Source of the DNA: JBFMFH01 sp964481395
GTDB taxonomy: Bacteria; Acidobacteriota; Vicinamibacteria; Vicinamibacterales; JAKQTR01
DNA: 64,000 nucleotides
Assembly (NCBI GenBank): GCA_964481395.1
Contig: CAYZYG010000008.1
Location: 1-64,000 of the forward strand
Reading direction: 5' to 3'
Position numbers and translations under genes: made by a program. Below the pieces are notes generated by a model. The model saw nothing but the letters and a program-made list of their open reading frames with translations. It was not told the origin of the DNA and ran no database searches. This document shows positions 15,494 through 23,791 of this stretch, in pieces (position 1 is the stretch's first letter; every line of letters starts with the position of its first letter).

Positions 15494-15829
15494 TCATCGC
15501 AGCTTCGCGTAGGCGTCCTTGTCGAAACCGAACAGCACCGTGGAGCCCTTCACCAGGACCGGGCGTTTGATCAGGTTCGGCTGTTCAAGCATGAGCGCGA
15601 TGGCGTCTTTCTTCGTCCGGGGCATCGGCCGGGTCTTGAACACCGGGCTCCGCTTGCTCATGAAGTCCGGCAGCCGGGCCGCATCGACGTGTTTCTCGAG
15701 CAGTTCCCGGGGCGGAGGGGTCCGGTTGATGTCACGCTCCTCGACGGCGATCCCGCGCTCGGCCAGGTAACTCCTGGCATTGCGGCAGGTCGTTCAGGTC
15801 GGCTTGCAGTAGAAGACCGGCTTGGACAT
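15494..15829 (-). CDS. ArsC/Spx-family thioredoxin-fold protein, probable selenoprotein (in-frame UGA, U-x-x-C)
   Basis: Reading from ATG at 15829 gives 111 residues if UGA at codon 12 (15796-15794) is read through. The sequence starts MSKPVFYCKPT, then UGA, then TTCRNARSYLAERGI. This matches the C-x-x-C active site of ArsC/Spx proteins with Sec replacing the first Cys. The rest fits the family, including NLIKRPVLV and FGFDKDAY near the C terminus, and no other stop or frameshift occurs. GGAGGT lies five bases before the ATG. A hairpin 15 bases after the UGA fits a bacterial SECIS. Likely a thiol-dependent reductase; arsenate as substrate is not shown. A point-mutated pseudogene or sequencing error is the alternative. 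Confidence 0.85.
15762..15796 (-). other. Candidate bacterial SECIS element with Sec UGA codon
   Basis: UGA at 15796-15794 is followed after 15 bases by a perfect 6-bp stem. GCCAGG pairs with CCUGGC around the loop AGUUA. The loop starts 21 bases after the UGA and has G at its second position. An outer CCGC/GCGG pairing can extend it. Spacing, stem and loop G agree with the bacterial SECIS consensus as I recall it. Confidence 0.75.
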
Positions 15830-15832
15830 GGA

Positions 15833-15867
15833 TGACCTCCCAGCAGCATTCTACCCTCGGGAGGTCA
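15833..15867 (-). promoter_or_regulatory. Promoter with flanking dyad for the ArsC-like gene
   Basis: TAGAAT on the minus strand (15853-15848) is a -10 placed 18 bases before the ATG. A 9-bp inverted repeat (TGACCTCCC at 15833-15841, complement at 15859-15867) is centred exactly on it, and one half overlaps the GGAGGT ribosome site. It could be an operator. Confidence 0.5.
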
Positions 15868-15915
15868 GCCGACTCCCTGGCCGGGGCGAAGGACCGATCC
15901 CCGGGCGACGCGGAT

Positions 15916-15921
15916 TACAAT
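15916..15921 (+). promoter_or_regulatory. queE -10 element
   Basis: TACAAT 11 bases before the queE ATG; implies a leader of only a few bases. No clear -35. Confidence 0.4.
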
Positions 15922-15932
15922 GGACGACGGGC

Positions 15933-16574
15933 ATGTTGACGGTCAGCGAGATCTTCCACTCGATCCAGGGCGAGTCCACATATGCCGGCCGGCCTTGCGT
16001 CTTCGTCCGCCTGTCGGCGTGCGACCTCCGGTGCCGATGGTGCGACACTCCGTACGCGTTCACAGGCGGGCAGCGCAGAACCGTCGAGGACGTCGTGGCC
16101 GAGGTCGAGGGCTACGGCTGCGACCTGGTGGAGATTACCGGCGGCGAGCCGCTGCTGCAGGAGGATGTCTATCCCCTGATGACGCACCTCCTCGAATCCG
16201 GACGGACGGTCCTGCTCGAGACCGGTGGCCATCTGAGCACCGAACGGGTACCCCCGGGTGTCGTCACCATCCTCGACGTGAAGTGCCCGGCCAGCGGCGA
16301 GGCAGCGCACACCCACTGGCCGAACCTGGACCGGCTCGGGCAACGTGATGAAGTGAAGTTCGTCGTCGGGGACCGGGACGACTACGAGTTCGCTCGCGAC
16401 ATCGTCGTGCGCCATGCGCTCGCCGGGCGGGTGGGCGCCGTGCTGCTGTCCCCCGTCCATGGCGAAATGGCTCCTGAGACGCTGGCCGCCTGGATCCTGG
16501 CGGATCGCCTGCCGGTCCGGCTGCAGCTCCAGGTGCACAAGTACATCTGGGGGGCGGATGCCAGGGGGGTCTGA
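15933..16574 (+). CDS. queE: 7-carboxy-7-deazaguanine synthase
   Basis: Radical-SAM enzyme that makes the 7-deazapurine core for queuosine. The 213-residue protein has the compact C-x3-C-x2-C cluster (CDLRCRWC), the substrate region EIFHSIQGES and GGEPLLQ. ATG at 15933 directly precedes the conserved start. queC follows, separated by an 87-base heptamer-rich spacer. queD and queF are not in the window. Confidence 0.95.
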   Translation: MLTVSEIFHSIQGESTYAGRPCVFVRLSACDLRCRWCDTPYAFTGGQRRTVEDVVAEVEGYGCDLVEITGGEPLLQEDVYPLMTHLLESGRTVLLETGGHLSTERVPPGVVTILDVKCPASGEAAHTHWPNLDRLGQRDEVKFVVGDRDDYEFARDIVVRHALAGRVGAVLLSPVHGEMAPETLAAWILADRLPVRLQLQVHKYIWGADARGV

Positions 16575-16578
16575 GAAC

Positions 16579-16648
16579 AGGGACCTGGGAGCGGGGACCA
16601 GGCCGTTCTTTTTCCCAATCCCCAGTCCCCAATTCCCAATTCCCGAAA
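16579..16648. repeat. Two opposed heptamer arrays between queE and queC
   Basis: G-rich units AGGGACC, TGGGAGC, GGGGACC (16579-16599) face C-rich units CCCAATC, CCCAGTC, CCCAATT, CCCAATT, CCCGAAA (16614-16648). Period is exactly 7 in both. Confidence 0.88.
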
Positions 16649-16661
16649 AGGGGCAGCCGAC

Positions 16662-17357
16662 ATGAGGCGTCCGGCGGTCGTGCTGCTGAGCGGAGGACTG
16701 GATTCGTGCACGGCGGCGGCCATCGCGAAGGCCGACGGATTCGACCTTCACGCACTCACGTTGGACTACGGTCAGCGCCACATCGTCGAGATGGAGGCCG
16801 CCCGCCGCGTGGCGCGAGCGCTCGGCGTCGCGGAGCACGTGGAGATCGCGCTGAATCTCGCGGCCTTCGGCGCCTCATCGTTGACCGGCCACGGCGACGT
16901 CCCGAGAGACGGCCGGCTCGACCGTCCCGGCATTCCGTCGACGTACGTCCCCGCGCGCAACACGGTGTTCCTGTCACTGGCGCTGTCGTGGGCAGAGTCC
17001 ATCGAGGCACGTGACATCGTGACAGGCGTCACGGCGGTCGACTACTCGGGCTACCCGGACTGCCGGCCCGAGTTCATTGCCTCGTTCGAGCGCCTCGCGT
17101 CGCTGGCCACGCGGGCCGGGGTCGAGGGCCGGACGTTCCGCATCCATGCCCCGCTCATCGATCTCGGCAAGGCCGACATCATCCGGCGAGGTCTGGCCCT
17201 GGGCGTCGACTACGGCCTGACCCACAGTTGCTACGACCCTTCTCCCGCCGGCGTCCCCTGCGGGGCCTGCGACAGCTGCCGCCTCCGGGCGCTGGGCTTC
17301 GCCGAGGCGGGGATGCCCGATCCGCTTCTGGTGAGATTCGCCAGCGGACGACCATGA
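16662..17357 (+). CDS. queC: 7-cyano-7-deazaguanine synthase
   Basis: ATP-dependent ligase turning 7-carboxy-7-deazaguanine into preQ0. The 231-residue protein has the PP-loop LSGGLDS (residues 9-15), TLDYGQRH, YVPARN and a C-terminal zinc site C-x-A-C-D-S-C with an earlier Cys in THSCYDPS. It acts directly after QueE in queuosine synthesis and is in the same orientation. Confidence 0.96.
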   Translation: MRRPAVVLLSGGLDSCTAAAIAKADGFDLHALTLDYGQRHIVEMEAARRVARALGVAEHVEIALNLAAFGASSLTGHGDVPRDGRLDRPGIPSTYVPARNTVFLSLALSWAESIEARDIVTGVTAVDYSGYPDCRPEFIASFERLASLATRAGVEGRTFRIHAPLIDLGKADIIRRGLALGVDYGLTHSCYDPSPAGVPCGACDSCRLRALGFAEAGMPDPLLVRFASGRP

Positions 17358-17376
17358 CACGATCGGACAGGAGACC

Positions 17377-18603
17377 ATGAAGACGCCGACGGAACGCTTG
17401 TACTACACCGATCCCGACCTCACGTCCTTCGAAGCGGCCGTCACCGACTGCCGCGAACGGAACGGACGTCATGTCGTCGTCCTCGACCGGACGGCCTTCT
17501 ATCCGACCTCCGGTGGGCAACCGCACGACGTAGGAACGCTGGCGGCCGGCATCGCGACAGTCAACGTGATCGAGGTCGAGGACGACGAGGAAGGGGAGAT
17601 CCTCCACGCGACGGACGGTCCCATCTCTCCGGGGACGGTCATCCACGGAACCGTCGACGCCGTCCGGCGATTCGATCACCGGCAGCAGCACACCGGTCAG
17701 CACGTGCTGTCGGCCGCGTTCGACCGGCTCTTCGGCGCGCGAACGGTCGGGTTTCACCTTGGAGCCGAGGTGTCCACGCTCGACCTCGACGCCGCGCTGC
17801 CGCCCGACGCGATCGCGCGGGCGGAATCGGAGGCGAACCGCATCGTCTGGGAGAACAGGCCCGTCACGATTCGGTTCGTTTCACCAGAAGAGGCGGCCAA
17901 CCTTCCCCTGAGAAAGGAACCGGTCAAGGCTGGGCCTCTGCGGCTGATCGGCGTCGAAGGATACGACCTGTCGGCCTGCGGCGGCACGCACGTCCGCGCG
18001 ACCGGGGCCATCGGGATCATCGCCGTACGTTCGTGGGAGAAGCTGAGAGGCGGCACGCGGCTGACGTTCGTCTGCGGCGGCCGCGCCCTCGACGCGTTTC
18101 GGCTGCTGCGCGACGCAGTTGCCCGGAGCCTCACGCGGCTGTCGGTCGCGCCCGAGGAGCTGCCCGAGGCGATCGGGCGCGTCCAGGACGAGAACAAGGC
18201 GCTGCAGCGAACGCTCCGGGCGTTCCAGGAAAAACTCGCCGGCTATGAGGCGGTTGCCATGGTGGCCCGCGGCGAGCGGGAAGGCGCCGTCCTGCTCATT
18301 GTCGAGGCTGTCGAGGCCCTGGATCAGAACGGGCTCAAGACGCTTGCGGCGGCGGCTGCGTCCACGTCAGGAGTCGTGGCGGCATTGTTCACGGACGAGG
18401 AACCGGCCCTCGTGGCGATCGCCCGGGCCAGGAACGTCGATCTGGACGCATCGGCGGCGCTGAAGGCGCTTCTCGCGATGTACGGCGGGAAAGGCGGCGG
18501 TCGGCCCGACCTGGCGCAGGGAGGGGGCGTACGCGCCAGCCGGACGCATCTGAAGACCGCGTTGCGCGAGATTATCCGCGAGGCGCTTCGGCCCTCGACT
18601 TGA
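17377..18603 (+). CDS. AlaX-type trans-editing protein with DHHA1 domain
   Basis: A 408-residue stand-alone relative of the alanyl-tRNA synthetase editing module, expected to remove Ser or Gly from mischarged tRNA-Ala. The N-terminal part has TAFYPTSGGQ and the zinc motifs HTGQH (H-x3-H) and CGGTH (C-x3-H). A coiled coil and a DHHA1 domain follow, with GGKGGGRPDLAQGGG near the C terminus. This fits the long AlaX-L class. Its 3' end overlaps the opposite gene by 32 bases. Confidence 0.88.
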   Translation: MKTPTERLYYTDPDLTSFEAAVTDCRERNGRHVVVLDRTAFYPTSGGQPHDVGTLAAGIATVNVIEVEDDEEGEILHATDGPISPGTVIHGTVDAVRRFDHRQQHTGQHVLSAAFDRLFGARTVGFHLGAEVSTLDLDAALPPDAIARAESEANRIVWENRPVTIRFVSPEEAANLPLRKEPVKAGPLRLIGVEGYDLSACGGTHVRATGAIGIIAVRSWEKLRGGTRLTFVCGGRALDAFRLLRDAVARSLTRLSVAPEELPEAIGRVQDENKALQRTLRAFQEKLAGYEAVAMVARGEREGAVLLIVEAVEALDQNGLKTLAAAAASTSGVVAALFTDEEPALVAIARARNVDLDASAALKALLAMYGGKGGGRPDLAQGGGVRASRTHLKTALREIIREALRPST

Positions 18604-19324
18604 TTCCCCGGAGCCACATGTTCCGGAGCAGGGCGCTGCCCGGAAGGATGACCCGCCAGTAACGCGCGAACAAGTCGCGTGACTCGGGGTCGGTGGCGAA
18701 CACACGTGTCTGGGTCCGGATGAGGGTCCAGCCGTCCCCGAGGGGATGCAGCGAGAAGTTGATGACCGCCTTGGCAAACCCCGGTGCAGTCAGGGCCTGG
18801 AACGATTCAGGGGTTGATGCCACCGCGAGTCGCACGCCCGGAGGCGCCAGGACGACCGTTCCCAGCACGACCTCCCGGTCGGGGACCTCGGCCAATTTGA
18901 CGAAGGTCGTGCGCGTGGCCACGCTGAGGAGTGGGACGCCGTCGGGCGGATTCAGGATCGACTCGGGCCCGCTGGTGCCGCCCCGGCGCAACCAGACGAG
19001 CGTGCGGTAGAAGGGGATCTCGTCGGCCGACACGCTCGACACGGCCTCGAATACGTCACGGGCTGACGCGCGCGCGGGAATCGCGTAGGACTCCGAGAAC
19101 TGGAACACCGGCGCGAAGGCGTCGATCTCCGCCTCACGCGACGTGGCGTAGTTGGCGAGTGCGGGGCGGGTGAGCGACCAGGCGAGCAGGCCGAGCGCCA
19201 CGACGACGAGCAGCAGCGCCGCTCCGCGATGTCTGATACCGACGACCCTCAGCGGGCGGATGACCGACCAGAGCCCGGCCGCGAGCAGAAGGGCCGCCGC
19301 ATAGAAGATGAGCGACACGAACAC
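18572..19324 (-). CDS. Membrane protein with SRPBCC/DUF1990-like soluble domain
   Basis: A 250-residue protein with two N-terminal hydrophobic segments (about residues 3-22 and 33-52). A soluble domain of about 180 residues follows, containing FQFSESYAIPA, DGWTLIRTQTRVFATD and a C-terminal RYWRVILPGS. This pattern resembles START/polyketide-cyclase-like folds, but I do not recognise a named family with certainty. It lies 8 bases after dacB on the same strand and may be the last gene of that unit. Confidence 0.6.
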   Translation of the reverse strand: MFVSLIFYAAALLLAAGLWSVIRPLRVVGIRHRGAALLLVVVALGLLAWSLTRPALANYATSREAEIDAFAPVFQFSESYAIPARASARDVFEAVSSVSADEIPFYRTLVWLRRGGTSGPESILNPPDGVPLLSVATRTTFVKLAEVPDREVVLGTVVLAPPGVRLAVASTPESFQALTAPGFAKAVINFSLHPLGDGWTLIRTQTRVFATDPESRDLFARYWRVILPGSALLRNMWLRGIKSRAEAPRG

Positions 19325-19332
19325 GGCACGTC

Positions 19333-20883
19333 CTACCGGCGACGGAATTCGGCCAGGCGGGCGACCGCCCGATCGATGACGGCGTCGGCCTCGGCCTGCG
19401 GCACGTTGAAGTTGTTGACGATCATCGAAAAGACCAGCGGCTCGCCGTCGGCCGACGTCACGAATCCGGAGAGCGCCCGGGCGTGCGCGATCGAGCCCGT
19501 CTTGGCTCGGGCGTTGTTCTCCGCCTTGGTTCCCTTCATGCGGGCGGCGATCGTTCCGTCGACGCCGGCGATAGGTAGTGCGTCCAGGAACGGCTGGCGG
19601 TAGCGGTCATCCGCGTACATGGCCGTCAACACGTCGGCCACCATCGACGCGCTCAGGTAGTTATAGCGGGAGAGGCCGGATCCGTCGGCCAGCACGTAGC
19701 GATCCGCTTCGATGTGCCACGCCTTCAACTGCTCTTCGATCGCGGCCTGGCCTGCCGAGGCCGATCCGGCCGGATCGGTCCCGGTGACGGTCGTGCCCAC
19801 GAGACGAAGCAGCGTGTCCGCGTACAGGTTTTGGCTCACCTTGAGTGTCACCTTGATGATCTCGGCGAGCGGCGGAGAGACGTGCGTCAGCAGCACCATT
19901 CGCACGGGCGGCCCGGATGGCGGCGTTGCGTCGGCGTCAGCGCGGACCGGAGAGGCCGCGAGGCTGTCGGCATCGACCGCCTCTCCCCGGACGGTGATGC
20001 CGCGGGCGACGAGCGCGCGGCGAAGCGCCGCCGCAAGGAAGACCGTCGGATTGTCCACGGAAACCGTCTGCCGAGCTTCCCTGCGGTCCAGAGCGATCGA
20101 ACCGGCGATCGTGAGAGCGTTCGATCCGGGGAACCTGCGGTACTCCAGGGAGGTCCGACTGCCTGCCTCGCCGGTCGTGACGACGCTCGTGACCTCCGGC
20201 ACTCCCACATCGGGGACGAGCGTCACCACCGCCGGGGTGCCGGCGGCCGGTCCAGGTGTCACGGTGATAAGGACCGCGTTCTCGTTGAAGGCGAGACCGC
20301 CGGCCGGCGTCGAGTACCCATAGGCGAGGTTGTCCCACGCCCATCCTCGGCCGAGCCCCTCGTCATCCAGGGCATCGTCGTTGCCGACGATCCGGCCGTC
20401 GACGGCCGTGATGCCGGCCGCGGCCAGATGGCCGGCCCAGTCATCGATGACGGACGGGCCCGGTCCGGGCCGTCCCGCGAAGGACGGATCGCCAGAGCCT
20501 TCGATGAGGAGGTCACCCTTGAGGACACCGTGCTCAATCGGGCCAGCAGCCACGAGCCTGGTCTCGAGCGTGCGGGTCCACCCGAGCCGCGCGGCGGCGA
20601 CGGCCGCGGTCACGAGCTTCATGTTCGAGGCCGGCATCAGGAGCGTGCGCGGATTGCGCTCGAACAGCACCTCGCCGGACGCGAGCGACCGTACCGAGAC
20701 GCCCCAGACGGCGTTGTCGAACGCTGCTGGTGCGAAGCAGGCGGCCAGGTCGGTCCGCAGCCACCCGAGCCCGGGCTTGGGACTGCCGCCCGGCGGGCGC
20801 GTCTCGGGCGTGACCGTCCTCGGGGCGCAGCCCGCCGCGGCGACGAGGATGAGCGCGAGCGCGACGGGGCGGAGCGTGGTCAC
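19333..20883 (-). CDS. dacB: D-alanyl-D-alanine carboxypeptidase/endopeptidase (PBP4/DacB family), lipoprotein
   Basis: Peptidoglycan-trimming enzyme. The 516-residue protein has a lipobox VAAAGC with Cys19. The penicillin-binding triad is complete: SNMK (Ser86, Lys89), SRYN and AKTGS. The large insert between the first two motifs is typical of the PBP4 class. GTG start overlaps the DUF4340 gene stop by four bases. It is linked to the ABC/GldG/DUF4340 cluster, which hints at envelope work. Confidence 0.92.
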   Translation of the reverse strand: MTTLRPVALALILVAAAGCAPRTVTPETRPPGGSPKPGLGWLRTDLAACFAPAAFDNAVWGVSVRSLASGEVLFERNPRTLLMPASNMKLVTAAVAAARLGWTRTLETRLVAAGPIEHGVLKGDLLIEGSGDPSFAGRPGPGPSVIDDWAGHLAAAGITAVDGRIVGNDDALDDEGLGRGWAWDNLAYGYSTPAGGLAFNENAVLITVTPGPAAGTPAVVTLVPDVGVPEVTSVVTTGEAGSRTSLEYRRFPGSNALTIAGSIALDRREARQTVSVDNPTVFLAAALRRALVARGITVRGEAVDADSLAASPVRADADATPPSGPPVRMVLLTHVSPPLAEIIKVTLKVSQNLYADTLLRLVGTTVTGTDPAGSASAGQAAIEEQLKAWHIEADRYVLADGSGLSRYNYLSASMVADVLTAMYADDRYRQPFLDALPIAGVDGTIAARMKGTKAENNARAKTGSIAHARALSGFVTSADGEPLVFSMIVNNFNVPQAEADAVIDRAVARLAEFRRR

Positions 20884-22211
20884 TTCAGGGCGTCGAGTGC
20901 CTTCAGGGCATCATCGAGGCGTGACGCCAGGAATCTGCCGGCGCCCGGCTCGCCCGGCCTCGTTGCGAAGACCTCGGTGCCGAGGCTTGAGAAGGTCACC
21001 TTCTCTTGCCTCTTGCCGTCCTCGAACGTGACGAATACCTCGGCGACCACGTTTCCCGTGGGAGTCGCGGCCTCGACGTAGGTATCGACGGACAGGCCCG
21101 AGAGGCTGGCGAGGAACGAGTCCATCTTGGACGTCTCCACGTCTCCCGGGGGATCCACCCGGTGCCAGGTCTCGGCTCCCTCGGCGTTCTTTCGCCTTTC
21201 GAAGGCCTCTTGTCGGCCGTTCCGGGTTACCTCGATCCGCGTTGCGGAGTAGGGCCGGAACTCGAAGACGTCCTTCGGGCGGAAGGCGCCGGCGTCCTTC
21301 TTCAGTTCGTCCACGAGGGCCGATTCGACCGTGAACACCATCTCGCGCGCCGTGTCGCGAGCGTACCACGTGCCCGGGTCGGCTTCCCTGCCGATGGCCA
21401 GGGTGGCGCGGGCGCTGCCCGATCCGAGCGTGACGGTCACCGACGGCCGGTCCAACCCGTACCGGGTGGGATCGGGGTCGGCGTCAGGTGACGAGGCGAT
21501 CGACTTCATCTGGCCGACCTGGAGCCGGCCGATCAGGCCGTCCACCGTCATGGTGTCGGCGCGTGCGGCCACGGGTGCCGTCAGCCGCCACTCGGTGCCC
21601 GCCTTGGACAGGGCGGTCCTGGCCTGTCCGGCTGCAATCTCGATGGTGTCGACCTTGTCGCGCTCGAACTGGAGAATCGTCTTGTCGCGCAGATCGAAGG
21701 TGGACCTGTTGAACGTCGATTCGAGATAGGACGAGATCAGGAACACCCGGCTGTCGGACGGGAGTTTGGCGTACAGATCCGCGCCCGTCGCCGTCTTGTC
21801 GCCGATCTGAAGGACCTTCATCTCCTGTTCACCGGCCGCGCGGAACCCGATTTCAATCCGCGGCGATGCCAGGCCGTACTGGCCCACGTCGGTCGCGTTC
21901 TCGTCGACCACGCGCTGGATCTCGACCGTTGCGAGGTTGGTGGTCAGCCCGGTCGCCTCGTTCTGATCCGCGGCGGTGGCGACGGGCGCCGTGATCTGCC
22001 ACGCGCCGCCGACCTTCTTCAGCACCGTGGGGTCTCCGGCTGCCGTTCTCACGGAGACCTCCTCGATCGCGTCGCTCTCGACGGTGAAGACTCTCGGCTT
22101 GACGAGGTCCGGATCCTGGCCTGGCGTCCGCTTCGACTCGTAGAAGTAGATGTAGCCGACCAGGCCGAGGAAGATCACGAGCAGGATGATGGTGGATCTG
22201 AAGCCCCGCAT
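20880..22211 (-). CDS. DUF4340 domain protein
   Basis: A 443-residue protein with an N-terminal membrane helix (about residues 5-24). A long extracytoplasmic region follows, with repeated segments of the type I-x-x-V-x-V and RFLASRLDDALKALDAL at the C terminus, as in DUF4340 proteins. ATG at 22211 overlaps the GldG-like stop by one base and is preferred to an ATG five codons earlier. Such proteins regularly follow ABC/GldF/GldG-like genes; molecular role unknown. Confidence 0.82.
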   Translation of the reverse strand: MRGFRSTIILLVIFLGLVGYIYFYESKRTPGQDPDLVKPRVFTVESDAIEEVSVRTAAGDPTVLKKVGGAWQITAPVATAADQNEATGLTTNLATVEIQRVVDENATDVGQYGLASPRIEIGFRAAGEQEMKVLQIGDKTATGADLYAKLPSDSRVFLISSYLESTFNRSTFDLRDKTILQFERDKVDTIEIAAGQARTALSKAGTEWRLTAPVAARADTMTVDGLIGRLQVGQMKSIASSPDADPDPTRYGLDRPSVTVTLGSGSARATLAIGREADPGTWYARDTAREMVFTVESALVDELKKDAGAFRPKDVFEFRPYSATRIEVTRNGRQEAFERRKNAEGAETWHRVDPPGDVETSKMDSFLASLSGLSVDTYVEAATPTGNVVAEVFVTFEDGKRQEKVTFSSLGTEVFATRPGEPGAGRFLASRLDDALKALDALK

Positions 22212-23791
22212 CAGCGCCTCCGCCACCAGGTGGCGATGCCCAGCGCGAAGAGCACGCCGGGAATGATCAACTGGGCGAGCCAGGACACGCGGCTGCCCTG
22301 GTCCGCCGTCAGGGTGAGCCGGCGATCGCCCGGCTCTTTCGGCCGGATCGAAATCAGGTTCTCCTGCTGGGTGAGCCAGCCCACGACGTTCAGGAAGAGA
22401 TCGCGGTTGCCCTGCACGGGGATTGCGAAATTGGCTGCGAAATCCGCGTCACCGATGGCGACGAGCCGGGCTTCGGGCTTTGGCGCCGGCTCGGCGGCGT
22501 CGGGCGTCGCGGGTGCCTCGGAGACCGCGCTGGTGACCGCAGCTCCGATCGTCACGGGACCCTGGGTGTCTCCCTTGTCCGCGTCGAACGCGACCTCGCC
22601 GCTCTTCAGCATGGCGGCCACGTCGGCTTCGGCCCAGCTGTTCGGGCTCGTCTGGAGAAACGGCTGGGCCACCCGATTCTCGGGGGCGCTGCCCGCCGGG
22701 GCCATGGAGCGGGTCACCGGGAACGCCGTGAGCACCGAGAAGCGTTCCGTGATCGGGTGGGAGGGGTACTGCGCCACGACGGGGACGGATTCGTTGGTCC
22801 CGATGAGGCGTCCGATGCCGCTGACGTCGACGACGAGGTTGTTCCCGGCGGCGATGCCCCATTCCTGGAGCAGGGCCAGGACGCCGTCCAGGGGAGGATC
22901 GGAGGGCTGGTCCGGCGGGTCGAGCATGAGCAGCACCTTGCCGCCCTTCGCGAGGTACGCCTTGACCGCATCGAGTTCAGGGCCGAGCAGGTCGGTTTTC
23001 GGTCCGGCGATGACGAGGGCCGCAGCGTCGTCCGGCACCGCGCCGGCCTGCACGAGCACGACCTTGTCCACGAGGTAGTTCTCGGCCTCGAGCGCGGACT
23101 TGACGGTGCTGTAGCCCGTGCGCTCCGAACTGAGCGGGTCGCGCTCACCGTGGCCCTGCGTGAAGTAGATCTTCCGCTGGGTGCCCGTGACCGCCTTGAT
23201 GATGGCGTTGGTGAGGTCCTGCTCGCGGTCGCCCACGACCCGCTCGGTCCGGCCCTTGTACTCGAAGACGACCGTCCCGTAGCTCTGCACCGAATACTGG
23301 CGCCCGAGAGTCGGCTGCTTGTCGATGTCGATGTACTCGACGGCGATCTGCTTCGAGAGGTACTCGTACTCCCGCAGCCGGTCACGGAACCGATCGATGT
23401 CGGGCACCTTGTCGAAGACCAGCACCTTGAGGGGCGCGTCCAGTTTGGTGAGCACGTTCTGCGTCTGGTCGGACAGCGTGAACTGGCTGTCTGCGGTGAG
23501 GTCCCAGCGCTTGTTCTGCCGCGCCCCGAGGTAGTTGATGGCGACGAGGATGCCCAGCACGATGAGGATCGACGCGATCGTGAGCGAGCCGAGGCGCGTC
23601 TGGCGCCGGCGGAATGCGCCGGCGATGTCCCGCCACTGGGTCAGCGTGTAGACGAGTACGCAGACGAGGCCCGCCCAGGCGCCCCAGGAGGCGTACTGCA
23701 TCCACTCAGGTTTGAGGAACCGGATCGCCACGGCGGCGAAGACGAGTGCCGTGCCGAGCCAGCCGATGATGCCGCCGATTCTGTTGAGCAT
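22211..23791 (-). CDS. GldG-like ABC auxiliary protein
   Basis: A 526-residue protein with N-terminal membrane helices, a large extracytoplasmic domain and one C-terminal helix followed by WWRRR. YFTQGHGERDP, LVIAGPKTDL and LLMLDPPDQP are typical of the GldG/ABC_transp_aux family. It contains a Pro/Ala-rich insert near residues 410-425. ATG at 23791 overlaps the permease stop (TAATG). Partner of the ABC permease and ATPase next to it. Confidence 0.88.
   Translation of the reverse strand: MLNRIGGIIGWLGTALVFAAVAIRFLKPEWMQYASWGAWAGLVCVLVYTLTQWRDIAGAFRRRQTRLGSLTIASILIVLGILVAINYLGARQNKRWDLTADSQFTLSDQTQNVLTKLDAPLKVLVFDKVPDIDRFRDRLREYEYLSKQIAVEYIDIDKQPTLGRQYSVQSYGTVVFEYKGRTERVVGDREQDLTNAIIKAVTGTQRKIYFTQGHGERDPLSSERTGYSTVKSALEAENYLVDKVVLVQAGAVPDDAAALVIAGPKTDLLGPELDAVKAYLAKGGKVLLMLDPPDQPSDPPLDGVLALLQEWGIAAGNNLVVDVSGIGRLIGTNESVPVVAQYPSHPITERFSVLTAFPVTRSMAPAGSAPENRVAQPFLQTSPNSWAEADVAAMLKSGEVAFDADKGDTQGPVTIGAAVTSAVSEAPATPDAAEPAPKPEARLVAIGDADFAANFAIPVQGNRDLFLNVVGWLTQQENLISIRPKEPGDRRLTLTADQGSRVSWLAQLIIPGVLFALGIATWWRRR

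Noticed and set aside
15519..15770. Plus-strand open frame of 83 codons opposite the ArsC-like gene
   Set aside because: No family similarity, and it is antisense to a frame with clear ArsC/Spx motifs and a good ribosome site.
15494..15829. Reading the ArsC-like gene as a pseudogene
   Set aside because: One stop only, exactly at a redox Cys, with intact frame, promoter, ribosome site and SECIS-like hairpin. Kept as the main alternative, not the preferred one.
15658..15849. Minus-strand frame (63 codons) that avoids the UGA
   Set aside because: It is a different frame from the ArsC-like protein and its product has no recognisable motif.
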